Below, piece by piece: positions 1-12,821 of a DNA stretch of 64,000 nt (position 1 is the stretch's first letter; every line of letters begins with the position of its first letter). The notes under the pieces were generated by a model. It was not told the DNA's origin, did not search any database, and was given only the letters and a program-made list of their open reading frames with translations. The stretch comes from Corbicula japonica (Eukaryota > Mollusca > Bivalvia > Venerida > Cyrenidae), in contig JAZAYU010000219.1 of the NCBI GenBank assembly GCA_038501625.1, positions 434,001 through 498,000 on the forward strand, given 5' to 3'. A program made the position numbers and the translations under genes.

Positions 1-354
1 AGCCACGTAAAACATAAAGGAAATGACATGAATGTTGGAGAAAGGCCATGGCAAGGAAAATGATTAATGGTATTTTGACTTGATGTCATCTTTCTGTTGT
101 TTGATCATGACCAGCTATTAACATGTTTGTGTGAGGAATCAAAAACCATGAAGTTCCCATTTCATAATTATCAAGTGATGAATTCACTGTAATATTCTTA
201 TAGCAATACTTAATACTCAATTTGACAAATCAGTACTTCCTTTTTGATTTGCCAACAACAAAATCAATTGCAAAGCTCAAGTCATAGGAGAGCCTTCCAG
301 ATCAGATTTAATTGTTCTAACTTAACTCAATGAATTATACATTTAAGGCAACAT
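1..354. other. Non-coding, nothing recognised
   Basis: AT-rich sequence with no open frame of note on either strand and no terminal repeats that I can see. Probably intergenic or intronic. Confidence 0.5.
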
Positions 355-540
355 CTGGGCCCAAGATCATAAATCTAAAACTAGAGATCAGACTCAAATC
401 TCAAGCATCTTGCTTGTGATTTGAGACTGGTCTCCAAACTCATGTATATGATCTTGGGCCCTTAGCAACACATGTAGATCTAGATCTTGCTTGAAATATG
501 AGACTGGTCTCCAAACTCAGGCTTATGATCTTGGGCCCTT
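355..540. repeat. Foldback MITE family B, copy 1 plus partial tandem copy
   Basis: The outer ends are GGGCCCAAGATCATA at 355 and its inverse near 461. Between them are inverted arms carrying the family core TTTGAGACTGGT. A second right arm follows directly, separated by a repeated TTAGCAACACATGTAGATC block, so the end was duplicated in tandem. The same core recurs near 10.9, 46.5, 51.1, 54.4, 56.1 and 56.9 kb. Confidence 0.7.
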
Positions 541-849
541 AGCAACACATGTAGATCTAGATCAGCTGTTACATTTGATCTTAATCTACACTTTTAGCCT
601 CTTGTATAAAGCTTCAAAAGGAAAACACTGTAGGTAATGATCAGATAGCAAGGATCCACACTGGGTGTCATATCCTAAGAGTAAAGAATTAACTGAGATG
701 TACTTATTGAGCACTAAAACCAGCATTTATTGAAAAGTTCTAAAAACCATATGCTTAATAACGTTTATTTGAAAGGAATTGTTTTACTAAAACCTGGTTA
801 TTTTATTGGGGATATAGTTGGGTAGGCAGGCGGCCATTAAATTTGGTTT

Positions 850-1795
850 CTGGTCAATAACTGGAGTTTGCCTCAGCCAACTGATGCCAAACTTGGTATG
901 TGGGTAGCTTATATCAAAAGGCAGCTTGGGATCACTACCCAGTTGTCTGTGATCAACGGCAATATCGTTGTTGCTAAAAATAGTAATTCAGTTTCTGCAT
1001 AATACCAATAATTTGCTGAAACATATAGGCACCAAACTTTGTGTGTACATAACTTATATGAAGATATTGATTGGGATTGCTACCTAAGTGTCTGTGATAA
1101 GATCAAGGTCACTTTTGTTTTAATTTAGCTTCAGTGTAATAACTTACTTTGCTGTCTCTGGGACCTATTGACACCAAACTTATTTTATGGGTAGCATATA
1201 TCTTAATGCTACTTAGGATTGCTAACCAGGTATCTGTGATCAAGATCAAGGTCACTGCTGCTTAGAATAGAAATTCAGTTTTCACATAATAACTTGAGTT
1301 GGATGTGACCTATTTACACCAAACTAGGTGTATGGGTAGCTTATATCAAAATCCCAACAACAAAATTCCTGTTGCAGCATAATAACTTGAGTTTTCTTTG
1401 ATCTACATACACCAAACTTAATTTGTGGGTAGCTTTTATCAAGTTGCAAGCTGCGATTGCTACCTAGATGTCTGCGATCAGGTCAATGTCATTTTTGCCT
1501 CAAATAGAAATTCATTTTCTGCGTAATACCTTGAGTTTGTTTTGAGATTTTTACACCATTCTTAGTGTGTAGGTAACTTATTTTAAGATGCAACTTTAAA
1601 TTGCTATCTAGTTTTCTGTGAACAAAGTCAAGGTTAATGCTGTAAAAATACAAATTTAGTTTCCGCAAAATAACTTGAGTTGTCTGTGACCTGTTGACAC
1701 CAAACTTGATGTATACTTGAGGTATGGGTAGCTTATCAAGATGTAAATTTGAATTCTACTCAGATGTCTATACCCACCCAGTCTTTGAAAACCTG
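850..1795 (+). repeat. Degenerate ~142-bp tandem repeat
   Basis: The phrase ACACCAAACTT with GGGTAGCTTATATCAA recurs near 886, 1029, 1171, 1316, 1410, 1551 and 1697, so the spacing is mostly about 142 bp with one short unit. Several units contain ATCAAGGTCA, a nuclear-receptor-like half site. The copies are strongly diverged. It resembles the tandem cores of pearl-type Helitron-like elements seen later in the window, but I cannot define its ends. Confidence 0.65.
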
Positions 1796-2260
1796 GTTTC
1801 GTCGCATTGCAGTGCTTCTTGTTTATTGTTCTAATAATATATCAAAATGTCTTATTTAACTTTTCCTGATATTAGAAGTGATTTTGATACATGTTTGATA
1901 GATAAAAAACCCTTTGACAATTTGTGTGGTTAATTACATCTTAAAACTGAATGAAATTCGAAATTTATAAATAAACTATTTTATAGAAAAAATGATAAAC
2001 AAATGTTAGAATAATTAAAATGTTTTTATATTTTTGCAGCTGTAACTAACGGCTTAAAACAAAGATTACATCCGTACAAGATCAGTTCCCATGGAAAAGA
2101 ACCTCAGATGAAAGAAATGATGCGATGTATCCATGCTCCCAAACAGCAGAGCATGTTTTTACTCCATACTAGAATTAAACTGTTATTTGTATTGCTATTA
2201 CCAATGACTGAAGAAATTAATATGTGCAGAATTGAAATTTGACTTATAATTTTTTATTAT
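1796..2260. other. Non-coding AT-rich spacer
   Basis: No gene-like frame and no clear repeat border. Confidence 0.4.
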
Positions 2261-2261
2261 T

Positions 2262-3016
2262 AGCTCACCTGTCACATAGTGATATCTAGGTCATGTTCGT
2301 GACTGGGTCACATGACCTTAAAAACTAGGTCACTAGGTCATATTAAAGAAAAAGCTTTTCCGCACTCTAGTGGTCTTAGTTATGGGCTGATCTTCAAGCT
2401 TGGTCAGAATTTTTATCTCAATGATATCTAGTTCAAGTTTGAAATTGGGTCATGTGACCTTAAAAACTAGGCCACTAGGTCAAATTATAAAAAAACTTGT
2501 CAGCTCTTAATTATGGTCCTCTTTTTTAAGCTTGGTTAGGATGTTATCTCAGTGATATCTAGGTCAAGTTATAGACTGGGTCATTTGACCTTAAAAACTA
2601 GACTACTGTCAAGTTATAATAAAAGCTTGTCTGCACACTAGTGGTCTTAATTTTGGTCTGATCTTCACTTTCATTACCATAAGTTCTTGGTTCCTTTCTT
2701 ATTGCAATATTGCATTACGGGTTCCAGAGTTATGGCCTCTGAAAGTGCAGAAATTTACTATTTAGAAATTGTCTGCTCAATATCAGCTTCATTTTTTATT
2801 TGAATTTAATTAATCTTGTACAATATTTGAGTTACTATAAGACTTTGGTTTCTTTTTTGAACCAGCTACCAGAGTTATGGCTCTTGAAATAGCCAAAGTA
2901 AGCTATTTTAAATTTTCTCCACAATAACACCTTTATTTTTTCACTTAATTTTACCAAACTTGCACACAACTCTTACAACCATTGATCAGTTGTTGACAGG
3001 TGAGCGACCCAGGGTC
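2262..3016. mobile_element. Element with AGCTCACCTGTCA-type ends and short tandem core
   Basis: It starts with AGCTCACCTGTCAC near 2262 and ends with the inverse TTGACAGGTGAGC near 2993-3006, which gives terminal inverted repeats around about 750 bp. Inside, GATATCTAGGTCA plus CATGACCTTAAAAACTAGG units start near 2281, 2423 and 2553, about two and a half copies of 130-140 bp. No ORF is present, so this is a non-autonomous repeat. The superfamily is not certain. Confidence 0.55.
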
Positions 3017-3019
3017 CTA

Positions 3020-4738
3020 TGGAGGTCCTATGGACCCTCTTGTTGCAATGGTTATGGGCCCTTACTCTTTACTATTTAACTAACACAGGCATATTTTTAC
3101 TACATATTGTATAACAATTCGATATCTATCAAAGCTGCATTTCTGGGGCATATGTCAAGTTCAAGTGACAGCTCTTGTTTGAATTTAATCAGACTTGTAC
3201 AATACTTGAGTTACTATAACTTTTGCAAGTTTTATCGCCGATACCTAGATCTAAATCATAAATACAGGTGCAGTTTTAAATCACTGTTGCAACAAGGTAT
3301 TTCACAGCCAGTTTTTTTATGGAGATTTAATCTGTACACTTGAGAAGATAAAATGCAATGTTCATTTCTCCCGGTTATTCGTAAAAACCATCTGGAAATT
3401 TAAAAAGAAAGGTTACCAACATGATATTTTACAGCGCTCTGCAGGCCTGGTGATTAACTCATCTACAGTTGATCGATCATTATGCTTACCTCTTTGGTTG
3501 CACGACGGTGGCAGGGGTTTAGGAGTTTATGAAGGTTTATCAGGATTTTTTTTAAGAACCTAGAAGCTCGATTTGTTTCTTTTATCCCTGTCATCGTGTT
3601 CTTGCTGATTTTACTCTGCAATGCTATTAGCTTCTTATGTTTTATATATTTGTGTGCTTTTGCATGTAACATTGTTGAGCCGATGGGTGGGTTGGAGTTA
3701 TCTCACCAAGACAACTTGTACTTGTTTTGTGATACGAGAACCGGTTGGGGCAAGTGTGAGGTTGGTGCACCCTAGAACCTGGTTTAAACCCCCAGTGGCA
3801 ATTTGTTTTGCCACTGACCGTTCCAAGGCGGTATCCCCAAAGGTTCTCTTTTTCGTTACTTGTTTGCGGCGTCCTATTTGAATTGACATACTTATAACAA
3901 ACATGCTCTCTCTCTTCTTTTTCGCTGCGTGGGGGTGTTTTGTGACTGTGGCGATTCCTGATAGTCTATGCATATTTTTTTTTCCAGAAGACACGGTGCT
4001 CATAGTCTTTCCACACATAACACATCCAAGAAAATAACAGCATGGGTTTAATACGAAAATTATATTTAAAAAACTTTTAATTTATAAAAATGTCAAGAAG
4101 CTAAAGCAACAAATATAACGTTATTTTAATTACACATAATTACGATAATTAATAACACAACACATGTAGACCGAGCTTTCCATACATGCTGACCTATATT
4201 TTTGACTTTACGTCATTGAATACGTGATCATATCATGCAATCTAAAATAAACCAATAGGATTTACACTGTTAAAAAACAAAGACGGTTAGACGTGTCATG
4301 ATGTTTAGCGAAAATGTTTTGGAACAATGGTTGCAACGATGGAATGTTAAGAAAAATGTAAATAAAAATATTTTTTCTTTACATTCTTTCTAGCTGTAGA
4401 TCATTTGATGTCATCATAGTATGCTCCGTTGGAGGATTTAGGCAAGTTATGATATTGAACTCAAATAACTTTAAACAGATTATCACTTGATTTCGCGAGG
4501 AGAGTTAAATTGGTGAATCTAGTCTGAAAAAAGGAACACAAAACAAGGGAATGATGAGTTTTTTTTAAATAAAATATTAATAATTAAAAAGAGGAGAAAA
4601 ACTTGATTGAACTTGGAAAATAAATATCAACAACGACAGCGCTGAGACGAAAAAATAATGGAATTAGAGAGCAAAACCAGGAACGAACATAGACGTTAGA
4701 AGTTATTTGAAAACGTCGTTTAAATTCTCATCGATGAC
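3020..4738. other. Non-coding stretch; possible Pol III-like or SINE remnant at 3.7-3.9 kb
   Basis: The short ORFs here show no known motif. Around 3750-3850 there is a compact, less AT-rich block with GGTTTAAACCCCC (weakly B-box-like) and a small hairpin CAGTGGCAA/TTGCCACTG at about 3793-3817. This could be an old SINE, but an A box and a tail are not visible. Confidence 0.3.
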
Positions 4739-4787
4739 CACCATCGACAACACATGTGTTGTCGATGGTGCCTGATGACGTCATCAG
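4739..4787. repeat. Two adjacent perfect palindromes, the second with a CRE-like core
   Basis: Positions 4739-4770 form a perfect 32-bp palindrome with each arm CACCATCGACAACACA. One base later, 4772-4787 is a second perfect palindrome, CTGATGACGTCATCAG, which contains the CREB/ATF consensus TGACGTCA. Whether either is regulatory is inference. Confidence 0.75.
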
Positions 4788-5710
4788 TTTCAAAAATAAA
4801 CAAAGATCAACGTAGTTGCACGAAGAATGACAACAAAGGTAGGCTGTTATATATGATTTATTACAACAAAAATGGGATAAAGTAACAACAAAGAGGAAAA
4901 ACATTTACGACCAAAGAAAAAAGTGAATTCTCAGTTTGATGCCATTTTCTCACTTCACATAATACTCTGTTAAAGACACTTAACCGACAACTTCCAAAAA
5001 GCTATCAATATATTTATCAATATATCCAACTACAATTATTATGTTGTTTAGATAATACTAAAATGAAAAACCTTACTTCAAAAAATAATCGAGAAAGACT
5101 AACAACGTCTACTTTCGTTTTCAAGGTCAATTAATATTTCTAAATCTTTTCAACACGACTTTAATACTCACTGCCAGCCCAATATAAATGAAGAAATATA
5201 TTGTCCTGTGGCTTTATTAAAGTTTGGATGCACAAGTAATATAAAAAGAATGCTTTATTTAAATAGTACAGGTACACACAAAAAAGGAATTACCGTTTGC
5301 GTCAGGTAAATTATTGATCTAATATCTTATTTTATTATTTGACTAAACTCGACTTTTGACTTTATATGATTTTATATTATTTGACTTTAAACGTTAATAC
5401 ATCCTGAGATGTATTCATTTTTAACTAAAATGTAGCTCGCAATAACATGAATAAGGTTTCCTAAAATTCTCCTTTTTTTTGGAAATTTTATCCAGTTTCG
5501 TTTTTATCATTTTAAAGTATAAAATAAATATGAAAATAATAAACAATTTTCAGTCAGGCTGTTACTTCTATATTTGAACTGTATTAGTGTTTCAAAATAT
5601 CACTGCTTTTGAAGCGACAAAATATCATAAAAGTATTTATGCATTGCCCGCTTAATCAAAACTGAAAGTTTGAAGTATAATGCAACAAATCGAAGTTAAG
5701 CTAAACTGAG
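4788..5710. other. Non-coding AT-rich stretch
   Basis: Runs of A and T, many stops in all frames, no repeat structure that I can support. Confidence 0.4.
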
Positions 5711-5714
5711 CATT

Positions 5715-6075
5715 TTGAACAGGGGCTAGGCGGCGTGGACAGTAATATGCAGTTCCATTACATGCTTGCTCATAAATTGCCTAAATTAAACCGAGCCTGC
5801 AAATATTTTTATATTTGACGTGTTTGTAGCTTTTAATGTCCCTTTTCCATATCTTAAATATCACAAGAGCGCTGCCCTTCCACTGTGTCGGACGTAAAAA
5901 ATGTCACCCGTACATTCAATCGGTGTTGTTATAAATTACGCCCTTTTAAGGCCGTTGCACGCTATTTATGCAAAAAAAAATGTTTAAATTTGCGAAAATA
6001 TTGCGGGGTAGCGCTCAATCCGGGTATAGGCGGTTTGGACATTAATATACAGTTCCATTATGCTCGTGAACAGGC
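5715..6075 (+). repeat. Diverged ~300-bp-spaced duplicate containing a TGGACAgTAATATgCAGTTCC motif
   Basis: A block reading TAGGCGGnnTGGACA, then TAATATnCAGTTCCATTA, occurs at about 5727 and again at about 6026. The rest of the two copies is poorly conserved. A short open frame overlaps the second copy but has no recognised domain. Probably an old interspersed repeat. Confidence 0.45.
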
Positions 6076-6089
6076 ATCAGCAAACGGTG

Positions 6090-7175
6090 TACATTAGATT
6101 TAACTTGATTTTTTTATCGTAATTTTCTGTTTTGTTACGTGAAAAAAAAACATTTAATGACGGAAATGGAAAGCTAGCAATTATCACAATTCATATAACA
6201 TTAAATTAAATTACCTTAATATTTATTATATAAGTAAAAATTTTCCGATATCCACCACTGAGGAAAGAAATGCAGACTAAGCTGGTGATGTGTTCTTAAA
6301 ATTATACCTCAATCCAGTTTCGGTCCAAAAAACTAAGAAGTCTCGGATCAGGAGGGTTGTTCCAACAAGCATGCATTTTCTTAATAATGTCTTCAGATTA
6401 AGCAGAGTTGAGATTTCTACAACATGTAAATGGGCCTGAAATTGAAATTCGTGAATATGTTAACATTCCTAAAAGTAAAGCGGTAATTACACAACGTATA
6501 TTATGTGCATACAATGTAATTTAAACAGAACCGAACCATTTAAAACAAAGTTAGAAATTAACAGTTGACAGTCCTAGTCACACCCATGTGTAAAAGAATA
6601 TTATGTGCCAATTCTCTGAACTAGGTAAATAAATTTAAAAAAAGTTCTAACAGTCAAAACAGACACATGGTTATTCGCGTGTTGTGTCGCATCTGATCGT
6701 TTTTTTTTTCTTTTGTTTCTTTGTTTTGCGCATCTAAATATAAGTGTACATTTTTACATTGTGACCCTTAAATAATTAGTAAACGACGCCATCTTCACGA
6801 TCAGGTGTCTTCAAATTCCCCTATAATCGTATGTCTACTTATGTGTTTCTCGTAACTCTGAGTGTATTAAATTGTACCCCTTCGTCACAAAAGCCCGATG
6901 TTTTTGAAATGCAAATGACTTATATTAATTTAAAATAATATATTAACTCTACATTCGGATATTGTTGATGACTTAACGAACCATTTCATTCATATCTGAT
7001 AAGTTTAAATACTAGAAAATATTTTGTGTTTGGGGTTTAATACCGCTATTTTCAAAACCTTTCTTAATGCAAAATAATTCAGAGTATGGACTCGGAATTT
7101 TATAAAACAAACGGAATATTTTCAAATAATGATTAACAAAAAGACACTTTCAACAAATAAACAATCCGTCAACAT
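6090..7175. other. Non-coding stretch
   Basis: No gene, RNA or repeat could be supported here. Confidence 0.4.
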
Positions 7176-7176
7176 G

Positions 7177-7500
7177 ACCCTTAACTCCATATATATGGGA
7201 TTATTCGCATGTGCGACCAGTGTAGATCCACATAAGCTGTCAAATCCGTATCATCTGATCACGATCTACACCGTTCTATAAATAGCGGTCACGTCATCAA
7301 GCCAACATAGTCAATGTGATGATCACGTGACCGGTGTGTACACAGCGATCTACACGTATTGCCTCTTGTTCATAAATAACCTAAAGACTCAAAAGCGAAC
7401 AGTGCAGATCCTGATCATAGGGCACAGATGCACCGTCTGACCTGGATGTAAACAGTTCGCCCATGGGGTAACAGCACTAGTCGATGGAGTGAAGGGATAA
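7177..7500. repeat. Palindromic MITE family A, diverged copy
   Basis: Left end ACCCTTAACTCCAT and right end GATGGAGTGAAGGGATAA are approximate inverses. The interior has the family signatures GACCAGTGTAGATCC and CAGTGCAGATCCTGATCA. Better preserved copies lie near 39.0 and 54.9 kb. Confidence 0.65.
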
Positions 7501-7512
7501 CATAACTTATCA

Positions 7513-7564
7513 ACGAGACTTTGGACGACCCATACTAGACGAGACTTTGGACGACCCATACTAG
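7513..7564 (+). repeat. Exact 26-bp tandem duplication
   Basis: Two back-to-back identical 26-bp units beginning ACGAGACTTTGGACGACC. Confidence 0.9.
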
Positions 7565-9395
7565 TGTGCATTACTTGATTACGTGCACGCATTCTGTTTA
7601 TGCATTGCGTGCACCTTTTATTACCCGATATTTTATCTGTAGGAGTATCGACCAGATAAATAAAACGACTGAATTCTAGCTGTTTTTTAAGTTAAATGCC
7701 TTAATGAGGCCCACCATACACTTTGCTACAAAATATATGTAATTTTACTGAATGTACTAAATACAAGCTGGAATTTTACCTTTAAGACTGGAAATTTAAC
7801 AAATACTAAGTAAAATGACTCATCTTTTGTGTTTTAATGTATCATGACTGAAAGAAAGCTGTTAAAACATTAGAAAAGTTTACAAACATTAATTTCAAAA
7901 AATTTAAAAGAAATGTACTAAATCAATTTTGCAACATTTCCAACATGAATATAGGAAATCAAGAAATTTTAACATTCCAGACTGGATATCACATGTATGT
8001 ACTATGTAATGTATTGCTAATTTCCGTTTATTTTATTTAATGCTTTTAGCGTAACAAAACAAAAAATCAAATTTTCATGATAGTCTGACTCGGAAGCGAA
8101 TGTATGTTTGTTTTTTTACTTAAGCAAAGAAAGTCACTTCATTTGTAATCCGTTCTGGTATGGGGTATTATGGGGTATGTGGACTAGTGTCAGATGTGAT
8201 TCTTCTGTTTTGCGATATCTCATATTTGTCTTTACTTCTATCGCATGTTTATCAGCTGGGCGAGTGGGCGTTAAGACATTGCTCCGTTCGTCATTGCTAA
8301 GTCATAGAACAAAAAAGGAAAATATAAAAATCTCCCTGACGGCACAATGCAGCACAATAAAACTTTGCACAAACAAATGTTATTAATATATGTTTAATTT
8401 AAATATGCTAAAAAAAGTTAGAACAGTAAAGAAAAACAGTTAGACCTAAAAAATCTTCTATTTGCCATTTATCACAAAAAGAAGTATGTAAAATAATCAT
8501 ACACTTATAACATCGATTTGTGCAAAGTTTGATGAAATTTCATTTTGCCATTTGAGAGATGTTGATATTTTTTTTCTTTTTTGCCCGAATGGCGAATATG
8601 GCATATATCTAAACGAATCTATATCGGGCCGAAACTTTGATATTTTTTCCTGAAAATAATTTTTTTGAATTGATAAGATTTTGGTTGTTTTAAATGTTCG
8701 CTAAAAATAAGCTGTTTTGTAATTCAGCTTTCTATACGAAAAACAGCTTCGTACTACGTGGATTAATACGGGCCTGACAATAAGCTTTTAGTCCTGCGTC
8801 ATAAAGCAGATTTTCGCAAAACTTATTTTCGATTTAAACCATTTCATTTTTCTACGAATTCTAAAAATAACTGGTTGTATTCATTTTAAGTCCTCGCCGT
8901 TCAATTGCTCATTAACTAAAACCACGCAGTGTGTCAAAATTTTGGGAGCGGCTGCCAAAATCTATAACTCAGATTATTTTGTATGACATATGGATATGAA
9001 TTAAACAAGTAATATCCAAATTCCAGATATCGAAATGTCATTATTGTTCCAGTCCATTTAAAATTCTATGTATTCATTTACAGCAAATATGCCTAACAAA
9101 CATTTTTGTTTAATTTGAAAACTGAGCTTTTGCATTTTTAGAATTTAGAAAAAAGCATGTTGAAACTGCTTGTGTTAAAATTACAAATGACAAACATAGA
9201 TACATGTAAGATGTAAAGTAACGAAAATGTCTAAAATAAAAGATCATTTTCATGTATACTGAATGATAGGAATTTATAGAAAGATCTTGGTTGACTAAGT
9301 ATAAAAATCGTCGAGTTTAGGTTTCGCCGGCAAACCCTAATTCTTTTGGATTGATCTTTTTTTAAAACGTCGATTTGAAAGCTAGTGGGTATAAA
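7565..9395. other. Non-coding stretch
   Basis: One 92-codon open frame at 8108-8386 (+) shows no recognisable domain and no composition unlike its surroundings. Nothing else supported. Confidence 0.4.
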
Positions 9396-9399
9396 CAAG

Positions 9400-9465
9400 G
9401 TACAAATTCAAAGTAGGGACCAACGGTGCGGTACACATTCAAAGTAGGGACCAACGGCGCGGTTA
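9400..9465 (+). repeat. Two-copy ~31-bp tandem repeat
   Basis: The phrase ATTCAAAGTAGGGACCAACG followed by GYGCGGT occurs twice in direct order. Confidence 0.8.
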
Positions 9466-9568
9466 AAACACAAAGTCCGTAGTCGCAGACAAAGCTTTTA
9501 CGTGGGTTTCGGTGATAAAATTAATTTATCGAAAGATCATAAAAGAAGTGTTTTTATCAAAAACAAGA

Positions 9569-10560
9569 ATTAACAAGAGCCATGTTACACATGGTTAATC
9601 CCCCGCCGGAAAAAAGTTACCTGAAGGTTGTACTTTCGTATTATTTACCTGGAGAGGAAATCCTATTAAGTTTTGGAGTTAAGCTACGGACAAAATTTAT
9701 CAAGTAAATCTGATAAAGGGGAATAACTCTTAAAATAGGCAAGGTAGAGTTATTGGACTTGCACACTGCACTACCTACCAATGTGCTCTGTCAGTATATG
9801 AAATTTGAATAAAATCCCTCAAGTAGTTTTGGAGTTATGCTCCGGACAAAATTTATCAAGTAAATATGATAAAGAGGAATAACTCTAAAAATAGGCAAGG
9901 TAGAGTTATTGTTCTTGCACACTGCACTACCTACCAATGTGCTCTGTCAGTGTATGAAGTTTGAATAAAATCCCTCAAGTAGTTTTGGAGTTATGCTCCG
10001 GACAAAATTTATCAAGTAAATATGATAAAGGGGAATAACTCTTAAAATAGGCAAGGTAGAGTTATTGGACTTGCACACTGCACTACCTACCAATGTGCTC
10101 TGTCAGTATATGAAATTTGAATAAAATCCCTCAAGTAGTTTTGGAGTTATGCTCCGGACAAAATTTATCAAGTAAATATGATAAAGAGGAATAACTCTAA
10201 AAATAGGCAAGGTAGAGTTATTGTTCTTGCATACTGCACTACCTACCAATGTGCTCTGTCAGTGTATGAAGTTTGAATAAAATCCCTCAAGTAATTTTGG
10301 AGTTATGCTCCGGACAAAATTTATCAAGTAAATATGATAAAGGGGAATAACTCTAAAAATAGGCAAGGTAGAGTTATTGTTCTTGCACACTGCACTACCT
10401 ACCAATGTGCTCTGTCAGTGTATGAAGTTTGAATAAAAACCCTCCAGTAGTTTTGGACTTATGCTCTGGACAAAATTGTTTCGGACGGACGCACGGACGG
10501 ACGAAGAGCATTTCTAATATCCCCTGTGATCTCGGGACACGGATGCACCCCCCCCCCCAC
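9569..10560 (+). mobile_element. Pearl-type (Helitron-like) non-autonomous element with 156-bp tandem core
   Basis: The 5' end reads ACAAGAG followed by a small hairpin (CCATGTTACACATGG) and a C-rich block. Five tandem core units follow, with GCACACTGCA (GCATACTGCA in one) at 9761, 9917, 10073, 10229 and 10385: an exact 156-bp period. Then comes a GGACGGACG microsatellite at about 10482-10502 and a poly-C tract at about 10546-10560. Hairpin start, tandem core and ACGG microsatellite match the published description of bivalve 'pearl' elements, later grouped with Helitron/Helentron-associated repeats. The exact 3' end is not clear. Confidence 0.75.
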
Positions 10561-10940
10561 CCCCACTGCTACAACTACATACAAAGGGCCATAACTTTGG
10601 TAAAATGGTCGCAGGAAAAATCGTTCCTTTACGAGCATATACTGCTTGATCATCTGTGCAAGTTTGAAAGAAATCCACCCGACAGTTAATGGGAAGTTTC
10701 AAGTTTCAAGTATCGGATGGAAATGTGAAAAAGGTCCTATGTGCTTCATTATTTAATATCTCCTAGTACTACCCGCGTTAACCCCTCGGTATTCGACGTA
10801 TGCAATCCAAGGGTTATTGATTTGTAGAGAATAGATATTCAGCAAAACTAAACGTAGGACATTTTAACACCTGATCTGTTAATGAAAGTAATATTATTCC
10901 TTTTTGAGGACATTCTAAACTGTGCTAGAGACCACCTGTA

Positions 10941-11046
10941 ACCAAGGTTATAAAACTGAGATTGGAAACCAATCTCAAATCTCAAGCATCTGATTGGCTG
11001 AAATGGCGACTTGAGATTTGAGACTGGTTTCCATGCTCAGTTTTAA
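10941..11046. repeat. Foldback MITE family B, copy 2
   Basis: AAGGTTATAAAACTGAGATTGGAAACC begins the left arm; the right arm holds TTTGAGACTGGTTTCCAT and ends in CTCAGTTTTA. The central stem contains ATCTGATTGGCTGAAATGG, as in the copies at 46.5 and 56.9 kb. The right end is slightly eroded. Confidence 0.75.
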
Positions 11047-11050
11047 ACAA

Positions 11051-12245
11051 AGACCATCTGTGGTTTAATACTGCATTTTATTTGTCCCAATAACTAATTA
11101 AAGACCATATTTAAGGACCACCTGCCTTGAGAAACCACATTTGCGTTTTCCCCGAGTGGTCTTTAAAGACAGGTCTGACTTTACATATTTTTAACTTTAC
11201 GTCTGCCAGACACTCGATACACTCTGCGTCATTTACCTTCCATCCATTATTTCGTTAACTTATCGTTTTAATTTTTTACGAATATAAAAGTCTCTTCCAG
11301 CTATTGTAAATTAATACATTAAAATCGAAAACTGTCTGTTTTACCCAATATATAATAGTGCAATATTGCCCCGCTGTTCAAATGTTCTTTGATTCGTTTG
11401 CACTGCTTGCACTTGATAAGATTTGCTTGTTTTAGATAAAATCAATTTTTATGTTTACCTTAACTTAAGAAATAGCATAAATTAACAATAGTGCAAAACA
11501 GTCTAGTTTCGCTGTATTTAACAACTTTATTGTTACCATTATTTTTGCTTTTAAATATATCTGCTTACAAATGGAATATAAAATATTTTATTAACTGGTT
11601 ATATTTAAAGAAAAGGACATGTACTCGTATTACTGTAACATGTAAAATCATTATGCACTATCAGTTCAGCGAAAATATAGTCTTGTTTTGGGTTAATTTC
11701 TAACAAATAGGGTACAAAGATAATATATTTTAATTACATATAATTTTTTTTTTCAGATGGGTTTACATTATTAATAATTATAATTTCCCTTTCTAGAGTT
11801 AGTGGCCTTGAAAATATCCTTGCATCAAGGGCATTCAGCAAACGCGTTTTGGTAACTGTAGACACAAATGCTATCAAGTTATTGTCCAGACAAGCAAGTG
11901 TCCTCTGATTGACGGACAGCTTCTAACATAATAAGACGTCCCAGTTTATGTCCGGCGTATCAGGCCTTTAGTCATACTAAAGCACACCGAGGCACGTGTC
12001 TCGGTGAAAATTTGAGAAGTGGTCAAAAATCGTGTCATTAGATCATTAGTCTGATTTAATTGATCTATCGAGTATGTAACTCGTAAAATTTTAAGCATGC
12101 ATTCAATGACCTAGAATTTGATGTTCCACGGAATGCATGCCTTAAAATTGCATTTGAAAGGGACATAACTAAAATAGTTAAAGAGTGTAATTCTCGTTGT
12201 CACCAAAGGCTATGTTCATGCAGATAATATATATTCAACGAATTA
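11051..12245. other. Non-coding stretch
   Basis: A 70-codon open frame at 11491-11703 (+) is AT-rich and unrecognised. No repeat borders found apart from a diverged inverted pair of GGCATGC/GCATGCC-containing segments around 12095-12145. Confidence 0.4.
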
Positions 12246-12249
12246 AATC

Positions 12250-12301
12250 AATAGGACGAGTGCTTTCAAAGTTATAGGCATAATTAAGTTTCATGTTAAA
12301 G
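12250..12301 (+). repeat. Left member of a direct repeat flanking the foldback element
   Basis: AATAGGACGAGTGCTTTCAA and the following GTTATAGGCATAATT recur at 14126-14212, where a 40-base insertion splits them. The large foldback element therefore sits between two copies of the same host repeat. Confidence 0.7.
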
Positions 12302-12751
12302 TTGCATTTAAAAGGGGCATAACTAACAAGAAATATCTTTAAAAAAGATAAACGGCGTTGATGGAAAAGATTTATATATACATGTATATAAGAAAGAAAG
12401 AAATACAGAGAGGCAAAACAGACACAGTTTAGTTATTTTATTTGTTATAGCTGTTGACGAACCCTCCCTGCCTTCTTAGTATGACTTAGAGATTAAGCGA
12501 CCGAATCATGACAAATCATAAGTTTATTGAAAATGTCTTTCAAAAAAACTGTTGAAGCTGTTGCAACAATTTCATAAAGTGTTTGCCAAGTCGATTAAAG
12601 AAGCAATTTATTCAGTTTCAATAAAATGCCTCGTGTAGAGTGAGAATTCAAGATGAATAAATTTCCTTGAAATTTAATAAATATAAATAATAACAGCCTG
12701 TTACAAGAGCGAAATCTACCAACTTTTACGTATATTAACTTTAAAACAAGT

Positions 12752-12821
12752 GTCCGTCCTGAGTATTGAACCCGGGGCCTCCGCTTTAGAGGCGAGAGTG
12801 TTAGCCACTACACTACAATGA
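12752..12821 (-). other. tRNA-Val-like SINE head or tRNA pseudogene (left arm)
   Basis: On the minus strand it reads TAGTGTAGTGGCTAACACT (box A region), a CTCGCC...GCGGAG anticodon-stem-like segment, and GGGTTCAATAC (box B). The layout matches metazoan tRNA-Val, but the T stem does not pair well and the acceptor stem is not closed, so a working tRNA is unlikely. Confidence 0.6.

Noticed and set aside
3698..4018. 106-codon minus-strand frame
   Set aside because: No recognisable domain, no splice context; the underlying block looks like an old repeat.
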